From Calliopsis andreniformis (lineage: Eukaryota > Arthropoda > Insecta > Hymenoptera > Andrenidae), in assembly GCF_051401765.1 (NCBI RefSeq), contig NW_027480494.1, forward strand, positions 310,001 to 374,000: a DNA stretch of 64,000 nt. The letters are read 5' to 3'. Shown in pieces: positions 1-12,520 of the stretch (its first letter is position 1; the number at the start of each line of letters is the position of its first letter). A model generated the notes under the pieces. The model did not search any database, was not told the origin of the DNA, and saw only the letters and a list, made by a program, of their open reading frames with translations. The position numbers and the translations under genes were made by a program.

Positions 1-457
1 TAGCCATAGCAGTTATAGCCATAGACATAGCCATAGCAGCCATAGCCATAGCCATAGCCATAGCAGACATAGCCATAGCCATAGCAGCCATAGCCATAGC
101 CAAACCCATAGCAGCCATAACCACAGCCATAGCAGCCATAGCCATAGCCATAGCAGCCATAGCCATAGCCATAGCAGTTATAGCCATAGACATAGCCATA
201 GCAGCCATAGCCATAGCCATAGCCATAGCAGACATAGCGATAGCCGTAGCAGCCGTAGTCATAGCCATAGCCTTAGCAGCCATACACAGAACCATAGCCA
301 TAGCAGCCATAGCCATAGCCATAGCAGCCATAGTCACAGCCATAGCAGCCATAGCCACAGCCGTAGCAGCCATAGCCATAGCCATAGCAGCCATAACCAT
401 AGCCATAGCAGCCATAGCGATAGCCATAGCAGCCTTAGGCAGAGCCATAGCAGCCAT

Positions 458-578
458 AGCTATATCCATAGTAGACACACACATAGCCACAGACATAGCA
501 GCCATAATCATAGCCATAGCCATAGCAGCCAATGCCATAGCCATAGCCATAGCAGCTGTAGCCACTGCCAAAGCGGCC
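458..578 (+). repeat. Landmark module: the most hexamer-divergent segment, recurring about 35-40 times
   Basis: This roughly 120-bp module runs from GCTATATCC through GACACACACATAGCC, CATAATCATAG and CAATGCC to GCTGTAGCCA(T/C)TGCC and CAAAGCGGCC. Recognisable copies (position of the ACACAC core) lie near 476, 1182, 5577, 6246, 7131, 7509, 10009, 10304, 15250, 15891, 18643, 20793, 21089, 24015, 24313, 25954, 26867, 27492, 27920, 29553, 30841, 31734, 32470, 34087, 36693, 41116, 42010, 43171, 45475, 46240, 48795, 48906, 49203, 49500, 51123, 51788, 55026, 55668, 58216, 59556, 60868 and 62229. The copies near 5577, 7131 and 51123 read ACACACAAATAG. The copies near 25,961 and 29,561 share ACACATGGCC. 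Some copies are partial. The module is used here as an alignment anchor; a protein-binding role is only a guess. Confidence 0.85.
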
Positions 579-2030
579 ATAGCCATAGCCACAGCAGCCT
601 TAGCCATAGCCATAGCCACAGCAGCCATAGCCATAGCAGCCGCAGCCATAGCCACAGCCATAGCAGCCATAGCCATAACCATAGCAGCCATAGCCATAGC
701 AGACATAACCACAGCCATAGCAGCCATAGCCACAGCCATAGCAGCCATAGCCATAGCCATAGCAGACATAGCCATAGACATAGCCATAGCATCCATAGCC
801 ATAGCCATAGCCATGGCCATAGCAGCCACAGCCATACCCATAGCAGCCATAGCCATAGCCATAGCAATCATAGCCATAGCCATAGCCATAGCCATAGCAG
901 CCATAGCCATAGCCGTAGCAGCCATAGCCATAGCCATAGCAGCCATAGCAGCCATAGCGATAGCCATAGCAGTCATAGCCATAGCCATAGCTATAGCCAT
1001 AGCCATAGCAGCCATAGCCATAGCCGATGCAGCCATAGCCATAGCCATAGCAGCCATAGCCGTAGCCATAGCAGCCATAGCCATAGCCAATGCAGCCATA
1101 ACCATAGCCATAGCATCCATAGCGATAGCCATAGCAGCCGTAGGCAGAGCCATAGCAACCATAGCTATATCCATAGCAGACACACACATAGCCACAGCCA
1201 TAGCAGCCATAATCATAGCCATAGCCATAGCAGCCAATGCCATAGCCATAGCCATAGCAGCTGTAGCCATTGCCAAAGCGGCCATAGCCATAGCCACAGC
1301 AGCCTTAGCCATAGCCATACCCATAGCAGACATAGCCATAGCCATAGCCATAGCAGCCTTGGCCGTAGCCATAGTCATAGCAGACATAGCCATAGCCATA
1401 GCCATAGCAGCCATAGCCATAGCCATAGCCATAGCCATAGCAGCCATAGCCATAGCCGTAGCAGCCATAGCCATAGCCATAGCAGCCATAGCAGCCATAG
1501 CGATAGCCATAGCAGTCATAGGCATACCCATAGCAGCCGGAGCCAGTGCCACAGCAGCCGTAGACATAGCCATAGCCTTAGCATTCATAGCCATAACCAT
1601 AGCCATAGCAGCCATAGCTATAGCCATAGCAGCCATAGCGATAGCCATAGCAGCCATAGCCATAGCCATAGCAGTCATAGGCATAGCCATAGCCATAACA
1701 GCCATAGCCATAGCAGCCATAGCCATAGCCATAGCCATAGCCGTAGCAGCCATAGCCATAGCCATACCCACAGCAGCCATAGCCATAGCCATTGCAGTCA
1801 TAGCCATAGCCATAGCCATAACAGCCATAGCCATAGCCATAGCCATAGCAGCCATAGCCATAGCCATAGCAGCCATAGCAATAGCCATAGCAGACATAAC
1901 CACAGCCACAGCAGCCATAGCCATAGCCATAGCAGACATAGCCATAGCCATAGCAGCCAGAGCCAGAGCCACAGCAGCCGTAGACATAGCCATAGCCTTA
2001 GGGGCCATAGACATAACCATAGCCATAGCA

Positions 2031-2276
2031 GCCATAGAAATAGCCATAGCCGCCACAGCCATGGCCATTGTATCTAAAACCATAGCCATAGCAGCCATAG
2101 CCGAAGACATAGCCATAGCAGCCATAGCCATAGCCATAGCCATAGCCATAGCAGCCATAGAAATAGCCATAGCCGCCACAGCCATGGCCATTGTATCTAA
2201 AACCATAGCCATAGCAGCCATAGCCAAAGACATAGCCATAGCAGCCATAGCCATAGCCATAGCCATAGCCATAGCA
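2031..2276 (+). repeat. Local tandem duplication, 123 bp x 2
   Basis: The string GCCATAGAAATAGCC ... GTATCTAAAACC begins at 2,031 and again at 2,154. Copy 1 has CCGAAGACATAG where copy 2 has CCAAAGACATAG. The right-hand macro copy (about 47,196-47,290) has only one unit, so the duplication arose after the macro copies separated, or was lost on the right. Confidence 0.9.
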
Positions 2277-3130
2277 GCCATAGCCATAGCCATAGCAGAC
2301 ATAGCCATAGCCATAGCCATAGCAGCCGTATCCATAGCCATAGTAGCCATAGCCATAGCCATAGCAGCCATAGTCGCCATAGCCATAACTATAGCAGCCA
2401 TAGCCATAGCCATAGCAGACATAGCCATAGCCACAGCCATAGCAGCCGTATCCATAGCCATAGCCATAGCAGCCATAGCCATAGCCATTGCAGCCATAGC
2501 CATAGCCATAGCAGCCATAGCCATAGCCATACCCATAGCAGCCATAGCCATAGCCATAGCAGTCATGGCCATAGCCATAGACAAAGCAACCATAGGCATA
2601 GCCACAGCCATAGCAGCCATAGCCATAACCATAGCAGCCATAGCCATAGCCATAGCAGACATAACCACAGCCATAGCAGCCATAGCCATAGCCATAGCAG
2701 CCATAGCCATCGCCATAGCCTTAGCAGCAATAGCCATAGTCATAGCCATAGCCATAGCAGCTATAGCCATAGCCATAGCCATAGCAGCCACAGCCGTATC
2801 CATAGCAGCCATAGCCATAGCCATAGCAGCCATAGTAGACATAGCCATAGCCATAGCAGCCATAGCCATAGCCATAGCAGCCATAGCCATAGCTATAGCA
2901 GCCAGAGCCGGAGCCACAGCAGCCGTAGACATAGCCATAGCCTTAGCAGCCATAGCCATAACCATAGCTATAGCAGCCATAGGCATAGCAGCCATAGACA
3001 TATCCATAGCAGCCAGAGCCAGAGCCACAGCAGCCGTAGACATAGCCATAGCATCCATCGCCATAGCAGCCGTAGCCATAGCCATAGCTGCCATAGTCAT
3101 AACCTTAGCCATTGCAGCCATAGCCATAGC

Positions 3131-3717
3131 CATAGCAGCCATAGCCATAGCCATAGCAGCCATAGGCATATCCATAGCAGCGAGAGCCAGAGCCGCAGCA
3201 GCCGTAGACATAGCCATATCCTTAGCAGCCATAGACATAACCATAGCCATAGCAGCCATAGCTATAGCCATAGCTGCCATAGCCATGGCCATAGTAGCCA
3301 AAGCCATAGCCATAGCAGCCATAGCCACAGCCATAGCAGACATAGCCACAGCCATAGTCATAGCAGACATAGCCATAGCCATAGCCATAGCAGCCATAGC
3401 CATAGCCATAGCAGCCGTAGCCATAGCAGCCGCAGGCATAGCCATAGCCATAGCAGCCATTGCCATAGCCATTGCAGCCATAACCACAGCCATAGCAGCC
3501 ATAGCCATAGCCATAGCAGCCATAGGCATATCCATAGCAGCGAGAGCCAGAGCCGCAGCAGCCGTAGACATAGCCATATCCTTAGCAGCCATAGACATAA
3601 CCATAGCCATAGCAGCCATAGCTATAGCCATAGCTGCCATAGCCATGGCCATAGTAGCCAAAGCCATAGCCATAGCAGCCATAGCCACAGCCATAGCAGA
3701 CATAGCCACAGCCATAG
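3131..3717 (+). repeat. Local tandem duplication with 360-bp period
   Basis: Bases 3,131-3,357 reappear at 3,491-3,717 with no difference that I could see. The shared part includes the variant run GGCATATCCATAGCAGCGAG and the following GAGCCAGAGCCGCAGC. It diverges where copy 1 has CATAGTCATAG and copy 2 has CATAGCAGCAATAG. The right-hand macro copy near 49,86x-50,06x has one unit. Confidence 0.88.
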
Positions 3718-4844
3718 CAGCAATAGCCATAGCCATAGCAGCCGTAGACATAGCCATAGCCTTAGCAGCCATAGACATAATCATAGCCATAGCAGCCATA
3801 GCCATAGCCACAGCAGCCACAGACATGGCCATAGTAGCCAAAGCCATAGCCATGGCCATAGTAGCCAAAGCCATAGCCATTGCAGCCATAGCCATAGACA
3901 TAGCCATAGCCGCCAAAACCATAGCCGTAGCCATAGCCATAGCAGCCATACCAATGGCCATAGTAGCCAAAGCCGTAGCCATAGCAGCCATAGACATAGC
4001 CATATCCATAGCGGCCATAGCCATAGCCATAGCAGTCATAGCCATATCCATAGCCATAGCAGCCATAGCCATAGCCATAGCCATAGCCATAGCAGCCATA
4101 GCCATAGCCATAGCAGCCATAGCCATAGCCATAGCAGACATAGCCACAGCCATAGCAGCCATAGCCATAGCCATAGCTGCCATAGGCATAGCCATACCCA
4201 TAGCAGCCATAGACATAGCCATAGCAGTCATAGCCATAGCCATAGCCATAGCCATAGCAGCCATAGCCATAGCCACAGCAGCCATAGCCATAGCCATAGC
4301 AGCCATAGCAATAGCCATAGCAGCCATAACCACAGCCATAGCAGCCATAGCCATAGCCATAGCAGCCATAGCCATAGCCATTGCAGTCATAGCCATAGAC
4401 ATAGCCATAGCAGCTATAGCCATAGCCATAGCCATAGCAGACATAGCCATAGCCATAGCAGCCATAGCCATAGCCATACCCATAGCAGCCATAGCCATAG
4501 CCATAGCAATCATGGCCATAGCCAGCGACAAAGAGGCCATAGTCATAGCCACAGCCATTGCAGCCATAGCCATAACCATAGCAGCCATAGCCATAGCCAT
4601 AGCAGACATAACCACAGCCACAGCAGACATAGCCATAGCCGTAGCTGCCATAGGCATGGCAATAGTAGCCCAAGCCATAGCCATAGCAGCCATAGCCATA
4701 GACATGGCCATAGCAGCCATAGCCACAGCCATAGCAGCCATAGCCATAGCCATAGCTGCCATAGGCGTAGCCATACCCATAGCAGCCATAGACATAGCCA
4801 TAGCAGTCATAGCCATAGCCATAGCCATAGCCATATCAGCCATA

Positions 4845-6834
4845 GCCATAGCCATAGCAGCCATAGCCATAGCCATAGCAGCCATAGCAATAGCCATAGC
4901 AGCCATAACCACAGCCATAGCAGCCATAGCCATAGCCATAGCAGCCATAGCCATAGCCATAGCAGTCATAGCCATAGACATAGCCATAGCAGCTATAGCC
5001 ATAGCCATAGCCATAGCAGACATAGCCATAGCCATAGCAGCCATAGCCATAGCCATACCCATAGCAGCCATAGCCATAGCCATAGCAATCATGGCCATAG
5101 CCAGAGACAAAGCAGCCATAGTCATAGCCACAGCCATAGCAGCCATAGCCATAACCATAGCAGCCATAGCCATAGCCATAGCAGACATAACCACAGCCAT
5201 AGCAGCCATAGCCATAGCCATAGCTGCCATAGGCATGGCAATAGTAGCCAAAGCCATAGCCATAGCAGCCATAGCCATAGACATAGCCATAGCATCCATA
5301 GCCATAGCCATAGCCATGGCCATAGCAGCCATAGCCATACCCATAGCAGCCATAGCCATAGCCATAGCAATCATAGCCATAGCCATAGCCATAGCCATAG
5401 CCATAGCAGCCATAGCCATAGCCGATGCAGCCATAGCCATAGCCATAGCAGCCATAGCCGTAGCCATAGCAACCATAGCCATAGCCAATGCAGCCATAAC
5501 CATAGCCATAGCATCCATAGCGATAGCCATAGCAGCCGTAGGCGGAGCCATAGCAACCATAGCTATATCCATAGCAGACACACAAATAGCCACAGCCATA
5601 GCAGCCATAATCATAGCCATAGCCATAGCAGCCAATGCCATAGCCATAGCCATAGCAGCTGTAGCCATTGCCAAAGCGGCCATAGCCATAGCCATAGCAG
5701 CCATAGCAATAGCCATAGCAGCCATAACCACAGCCATAGCAGCCATAATCATAGCCATAGCCATAGCAGCCAATGCCATAGCCATAGCCATAGCAGCTGT
5801 AGCCATTGCCAAAGCGGCCATAGCCATAGCCATAGCAGCCATAGCAATAGCCATAGCAGCCATAACCACAGCCATAGCAGCCATAGCCATAGCCATAGCA
5901 GCCATAGCCATAGCCATAGCCATAGCAGCCATAGCCATAACCATAGCAGCCATAGCCATAGCCATAGCAGACATAACCACAGCCATAGCAGCCATAGCCA
6001 TAGCCATAGCTGCCATAGGCATGGCCATAGTAGCCAAAGCCATAGCCATAGCAGCCATAGCCATAGACATAGCCATAGCATCCATAGCCATAGCCATAGC
6101 CATGGCCATTGCAGCCATAGCCATACACATAGCAGCCATAGCCATAGCCATAGCAGTCATAGCCATAGCCATAGCCATAGCAGCCATAGCGATAGCCATA
6201 GCAGCCGTAGGCAGAGCCATAGCAGCCATAGCTATATCCATAGTAGACACACACATAGCCACAGACATAGCAGCCATAATCATAGCCATAGCCATAGCAG
6301 CCAATGCCATAGCCATAGCCATAGCAGCTGTAGCCACTGCCAAAGCGGCCATAGCCATAGCCACAGCAGCCTTAGCCATAGCCATAGCCACAGCAGCCAT
6401 AGCCATAGCAGCCGCAGCCATAGCCACAGCCATAGCAGCCATAGCCATAACCATAGCAGCCATAGCCATAGCAGACATAACCACAGCCATAGCAGCCATA
6501 GCCACAGCCATAGCATCCATAGCCATAGCCATAGCAGCCATAGCCATAGCCATAGCAGACATAACCACAGCCATAGCAGCCATAGCCACAGCCATAGCAG
6601 CCATAGCCATAGCCATAGCAGCCAGAGGCAGAGCCACAGCAGCCGTAGACATAGCCATAGCCTTAGGAGCCATAGCCATGACCATAGCAGCCATAGCCAT
6701 AGCCATAGCAGACATAACCACAGCCATAGCAGCCATAGCCATAGCCATAGCTGCCATAGGCATGGCCATAGTAGCCAAAACCATAGCCATAGCAGCCATA
6801 GCCAAAGACATAGCCATAGCAGCCATAGCCATAG
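4845..6834 (+). repeat. Two-kilobase block with a near-identical copy 45,546 bp away
   Basis: This block matches 50,391-52,380 at a constant offset over about 2.0 kb. It includes its internal 138-bp tandem duplication and three landmark modules. The only clear difference I noticed by eye is CATAGCAGCC (near 5,140) against CATAGAAGCC (near 50,685). A constant offset over this length implies recent duplication or gene conversion. It is the cleanest long-distance match in the window. Confidence 0.88.
5606..5881 (+). repeat. Tandem duplication of part of the landmark module, 138 bp x 2
   Basis: CATAATCATAG begins at 5,606 and 5,744, and CAAAGCGGCC at 5,672 and 5,810, giving a 138-bp period. The same doubled structure is present at 51,152-51,427. 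The local duplication therefore predates the copying event that links the two regions. Confidence 0.88.
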
Positions 6835-8369
6835 ACATAGCCATAGCATCCATAGCCATAGCCATAGCCATGGCCATAGCAGACATAGCCATACCCATAG
6901 CAGCCATAGCCATAGCCATAGCAATCATAGCCATAGCCATAGCCATAGCCATAGCCATAGCAGCCATAGCCATAGCCGATGCAGCCATAGCCATAGCCAT
7001 AGCAGCCATAGCCGTAGCCATAGCAGCCATAGCCATAGCCAATGCAGCCATAACCATAGCCATAGCATCCATAGCGATAGCCATAGCAGCCGTAGGCGGA
7101 GCCATAGCAACCATAGCTATATCCATAGCAGACACACAAATAGCCACAGCCATAGCAGCCATAATCATAGCCATAGCCATAGCAGCCAATGCCATAGCCA
7201 TAACCATAGCAGCCATAGCCATAGCCATAGCAGACATAACCACAGCCATAGCAGCCATAGCCATAGCCATAGCTGCCATAGGCATGGCCATAGTAGCCAA
7301 AGCCATAGCCATAGCAGCCATAGCCATAGACATAGCCATAGCATCCATAGCCATAGCCATAGCCATGGCCATTGCAGCCATAGCCATACATATAGCAGCC
7401 ATAGCCATAGCCATAGCAGTCATAGCCATAGCCATAGCCATAGCAGCCATAGCGATAGCCATAGCAGCCGTAGGCAGAGCCATAGCAGCCATAGCTATAT
7501 CCATAGTAGACACACACATAGCCACAGACATAGCAGCCATAATCATAGCCATAGCCATAGCAGCCAATGCCATAGCCATAGCCATAGCAGCTGTAGCCAC
7601 TGCCAAAGCGGCCATAGCCATAGCCACAGCAGCCTTAGCCATAGCCATAGCCACAGCAGCCATAGCCATAGCAGCCGCAGCCATAGCCACAGCCATAGCA
7701 GCCATAGCCATAACCATAGCAGCCATAGCCATAGCAGACATAACCACAGCCATAGCAGCCATAGCCACAGCCATAGCATCCATAGCCATAGCCATAGCAG
7801 CCATAGCCATAGCCATAGCAGACATAACCACAGCCATAGCAGCCATAGCCACAGCCATAGCAGCCATAGCCATAGTCATATCAGGCATAGCCGCAGCCAT
7901 AGCAGCCATAGCCATAGCCATAGCAGCCATAACCACAGCCATAGCAGCCATAGCCATAGCCATAGCAGGCATAGCCATAGCCATAGCAGCCATAGCCATA
8001 GGCGTAGCAGCCATAGCAGCCATAGCGATAGCCATAGCAGCCATAGGCATACTCATAGCAGCCGGAGCCAGAGCCACAGCAGCCGTAGGCATAGCCATAG
8101 CCTTAGCAGCCATAGCCATAACCATACCCATAGCAGCCATAGCCATAGCCATAGCAGCCATTGCAATGGCCATAGTAGCCAAAGCCGTAGGCATAGCAGC
8201 CATAGGCATAGCCATATCCATAGCAGCCATAGCCATAGCCATAGCAGACACAGCCATAGCCATAGCCATAGCAGCCATAGCCATAGCCATAGCCATAGCA
8301 GCCATAGCCATAACCAAAGCAGCCATAGCCACAGCCATAGCACCCATAGCCATAGCCATAGCAGCCATA

Positions 8370-10970
8370 GCCATAGCCATAGCAGCCATAGCCATACCCA
8401 CAGCAGCCATAGCCATAGCCATAGCAGTCATAGCCATAGCCATAGCCATAGCAGCCATACCCATGGCCATAGTAGCCAACGCCGTAGCCATAGCAGCCAT
8501 AGCCATAGCCATATCCATAGCGGCCATAGCCATAGCCATAGCAGTCATAGCCATAGCCATAGCCATAGCAGCCATGGCCATTGCCATAGCCATAGCAGCC
8601 ATAGCCATAGCCATAGCAGCCATAGCCATAGCCATAGCAGACATAGCCACAGCCATAGCAGCCATAGCCATAGCCATAGCTGCCATAGGCATAGCCATAC
8701 CCATAGCAGCCATAGACATAGCCATAGCAGTCATAGCCATAGCCATAGCCATAGCAGCCATAGCCATAGCCATAGCCATAGCAGCCATAGCCATAGCCAT
8801 AGCAGCCATAGCAATAGCCATAGCAGCCATAACCACAGCCATAGCAGCCATAGCCATAGCCATAGCAGCCATAGCCATAGCCATAGCAGTTATAGCCATA
8901 GACATAGCCATAGCAGCCATAGCCATAGCCATAGCCATAGCAGACATAGCCATAGCCATAACAGCCATAGCCATAGCCAAACCCATAGCAGCTATAGCCA
9001 TAGCCATAGCAGTCATGGCCATAGCCATAGACAAAGCAGCCATAGCCATAGCCACAGCCATAGCAGCCATAGCCATAACAATAGCAGCCATAGCTATAGC
9101 CATAGCAGACATAACCACAGCCACAGCAGCCATAGCCATAGCCATAGCAGCCATAGCCATAGCCATAGCAGCCAGAGCCAGAGCCACAGCAGCCGTAGAC
9201 ATAGCCATAGCCTTAGGGGCCATAGACATAACCATAGCCATAGCAGCCATAGAAATAGCCATAGCCGGCACAGCCATGGCCATTGTATCCAAAACCATAG
9301 CCATAGCAGCCCTAGCCAAAGACATAGCCATAGCAGCCATAGCCATAGCCATAGCCATAGACATAGCAGCCATAGCCATAGCCATAGCAGACATAGCCAT
9401 AGCCATAGCCATAGCCATAGCAGCCATAGCCATAGCCATAGCAGCCATAGCCATCGCCATAGCCTTAGCAGCAATAGCCATAGTAATAGCCATAGCCATA
9501 GCAGCTATAGCCATAGCCATAGCCATAGCAGCCACAGCCGTAGCCATAGCAGCCATAGCCATAGCCATAGCAGCCATAGTAGACATAGCCATAGCCATAG
9601 CAGCCATAGCCATAGCCATAGCAGCCATAGCCATAGCTATAGCAGCCAGAGCCGGAGCCACAGCAGCCGTAGACATAGCCATAGCCTTAGCAGCCATAGC
9701 CATAACCATAGCTATAGCAGCCATAGCCATAGCAGCCATAGACATATCCATAGCAGCCAGAGCCAGAGCCACAGCAGCCGTAGACATAGCCATAGCATCC
9801 ATAGCCATAGCAGCCGTAGCCATAGCCATAGCTGCCATAGTCATAACCTTAGCCATTGCAGCCATAGCCATAGCCATAGCAGCCATAGCCGTAGCCATAG
9901 CAGCCATAGCCATAGTCATAGCAGCCATAGCCATAGCCATAGCAGCCATAGCGATAGCCGTAGCAGCCGTAGGCATAGCCATAGCAGCCATAGCTATATC
10001 CATAGCAGACACACACATAGCCACAGCCATAGCAGCCATAATCATAGCCATAGCCATAGCCGCCACAGCCATGGCCATAGTATCCAAAACCATAGCCATA
10101 GCAGCCATAGCCAAAGACATAGCCATAGCAGCCATAGCCATAGCCATAGCCATAGCAGCCATAGCCATATCCATTGCAGCCATAGCCGTAGCCGTAGCAG
10201 CCATAGCCATAGCCAATGCAGCCATAACCATAGCCATAGCATCCATAGCGATAGCCATAGCAGCCGTAGGCAGAGCCATAGCAGCCATAGCTATATCCAT
10301 AGCAGACACACACATAGCCACAGCCATAGCAGCCATAATCATAGCCATAGCCATAGCAGCCAATGCCATAGCCATAGCCATAGCAGCTGTAGCCATTGCC
10401 AAAGCGGCCATAGCCATAGCCACAGCAGCCTTGGCCATAGCCATAGCCATAGCAGACATAGCCATAGCCATAGCCATAGCAGCCTTGGCCGTAGCCATAG
10501 TCATAGCAGACATAGCCATAGCCATAGCCATAGCAGCCATAGCCATAGCCATAGCAGCCGTAGCCATAGCAGCCGCAGCCATAGCCATAGCCATAGCCAT
10601 AGCAGCCATTCCCATAGCCATTGCAGCCATAACCACAGCCATAGCAGCCATAGCCATAGCCATAGCAGCCATAGGCATATCCATAGCAGCGAGAGCCAGA
10701 GCCGCAGCAGCCGTAGACATAGCCATATCCTTAGCAGCCATAGACATAACCATAGCCATAGCAGCCATAGCTATAGCCATAGCTGCCATAGCCATAGCCA
10801 TAGCAGTCATAGCCATAGCCATAGCCATAGCCATAGCAGCCATAGCCACAGCCATAGCAGCCATAGCCATAGCCATAGCCATAGCCATAGCAGCCATAGC
10901 CATAGCCATAGCAGCCATAGCCATTGCCATAGCAGACATAGCCACAGCCATAGCAGCCATAGCCATAGCC
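8370..10970 (+). repeat. Block repeated at 18,792-21,755, carrying a 363-bp deletion
   Basis: Variants match 18.8-21.8 kb at offset 10,422 up to about 9,400 and at 10,785 afterwards. From TTAGGGG (9,213) to ATCGCC (9,453) is 240 bp here. The same two markers are 603 bp apart at 19,635/20,238, 38,724/39,327 and 47,805/48,408. This copy therefore lacks 363 bp. The missing part contains the GTATCCATAGCC and GTCGCC variants seen near 19.8-20.2 kb. Confidence 0.82.
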
Positions 10971-12520
10971 ATAGCTGCCATAGGCATAGCCATACCCATA
11001 GCAGCCATAGACATAGCCACAGCAGTCATAGCCATAGCCATAGCCATAGCCATAGCAGCCATAGCCATAGCCATAGCAGCCATAGCCATAGCCATAGCAG
11101 CCATAGCAATAGCCATAGCAGCCATAACCACAGCCATAGCAGCCATAGCCATAGCAGCCATAGCCATAGCCATAGCAGCCATAGCAATAGCCATAGCAGC
11201 CATAACCACAGCCATAGCAGCCATAGCCATAGCCATAGCAGCCGTAGCGATAGCCATATCCATAGCGGCCATAGCCATAGCCATAGCAGTCATAGCCATA
11301 GCCATAGCCATAGCAGCCATGGCCATAGCCATAGCCATAGCAGCCATAGCCATAGCCATAGCAGCCATAGCCATAGCCATAGCCATAGCAGCCATACCAA
11401 TGGCCATAGTAGCCAAAGCCGTAGCCATAGCAGCCATAGCCATAGCCATATCCATAGCGGCCATAGCCATAGCCATAGCAGTCATAGCCATAGCCATAGC
11501 CATAGCAGCCATGGCCATAGCCATAGCCATAGCAGCCATAGCCATAGCCATAGCAGCCATAGCCATAGCCATAGCAGACATAGCCACAGCCATAGCAGCC
11601 ATAGTCATAGCCATAGCTGCCATAGGCATAGCCATACCCATAGCAGCCATAGACATAGCCATAGCAGTCATAGCCATAGCCATAGCCATAACAGCCATAG
11701 CCATAGTCATAGCCATAGCAGCAATAGCCATAGCCATAGCAGCCATAGCAATAGCCATAGCAGCCATAACCACAGCCATAGCAGCCATAGCCATAGCCAT
11801 AGCAGCCATAGCCATAGCCATAGCAGTTATAGCCATAGACATAGCCATAGCAGCCATAGCCATAGCCATAGCCATAGCAGACATAGCCATAGCCATAGCA
11901 GCCATAGCCATAGCCAAACCCATAGCAGCCATAACCACAGCCATAGCAGCCATAGCCATAGCCATAGCAGCCATAGCCATAGCCATAGCAGTTATAGCCA
12001 TAGACATAGCCATAGCAGCCATAGCCATAGCCATAGCCATAGCAGACATAGCGATAGCCGTAGCAGCCGTAGTCATAGCCATAGCCTTAGCAGCCATACA
12101 CAGAACCATAGCCATAGCAGCCATAGCCATAGCCATAGCAGCCATAGTCACAGCCATAGCAGCCATAGCCACAGCCGTAGCAGCCATAGCCATAGCCATA
12201 GCAGCCATAACCATAGCCATAGCAGCCATAGCGATAGCCATAGCCATAGCCATAGCAGCCATAGCCATAGCCGTAGCAGCCATAGCCATAGCCATAGCAG
12301 CCATAGCAGCCATAGCGATAGCCATAGCAGTCATAGGCATACCCATAGCAGCCGGAGCCAGAGCCACAGCAGCCGTAGACATAGCCATACCCATAGCAGA
12401 CATAGCCATAGCCATAGCCATAGCAGCCTTGGCCGTAGCCATAGTCATAGCAGTCATAGCCATAGCCATAGCCATAGCAGCCATAGCCATAGCCATAGCA
12501 GCCGTAGCCATAGCAGCCGC

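Larger units (their letters stand above)
961..9340 (+). repeat. Left copy of the macro-duplication, first part (pairs with 46,021-54,085)
   Basis: Diagnostic variants occur in the same order as in the right part of the window, at offsets that step with indels. These are 45,060 (961-1,756), 45,165 (about 1,765-2,150), 45,042 (after a local 123-bp duplication), 45,699 (about 2,700-3,000), 46,338 (about 3,540-3,700), 45,546 (4,845-6,834), and 44,808 then 44,745 (about 7,880-9,340). Shared private variants include GCCAGTGCC (1,542 and 46,602), GTATCTAAAACC (2,070 and 47,235), TAGGCATAGCAGCC (2,980 and 48,679) and GGCCATTGCC (8,576 and 53,321). About 738 bp more lies between the last two sub-blocks here than in the right copy. 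Confidence 0.85.

Noticed and set aside
508..867. Minus-strand Leu-Trp frames resembling hydrophobic membrane peptides
   Set aside because: These are another phase of the same repeat (CTA TGG). They overlap the Cys-Tyr-Gly frames, and all copies differ only by satellite variants.
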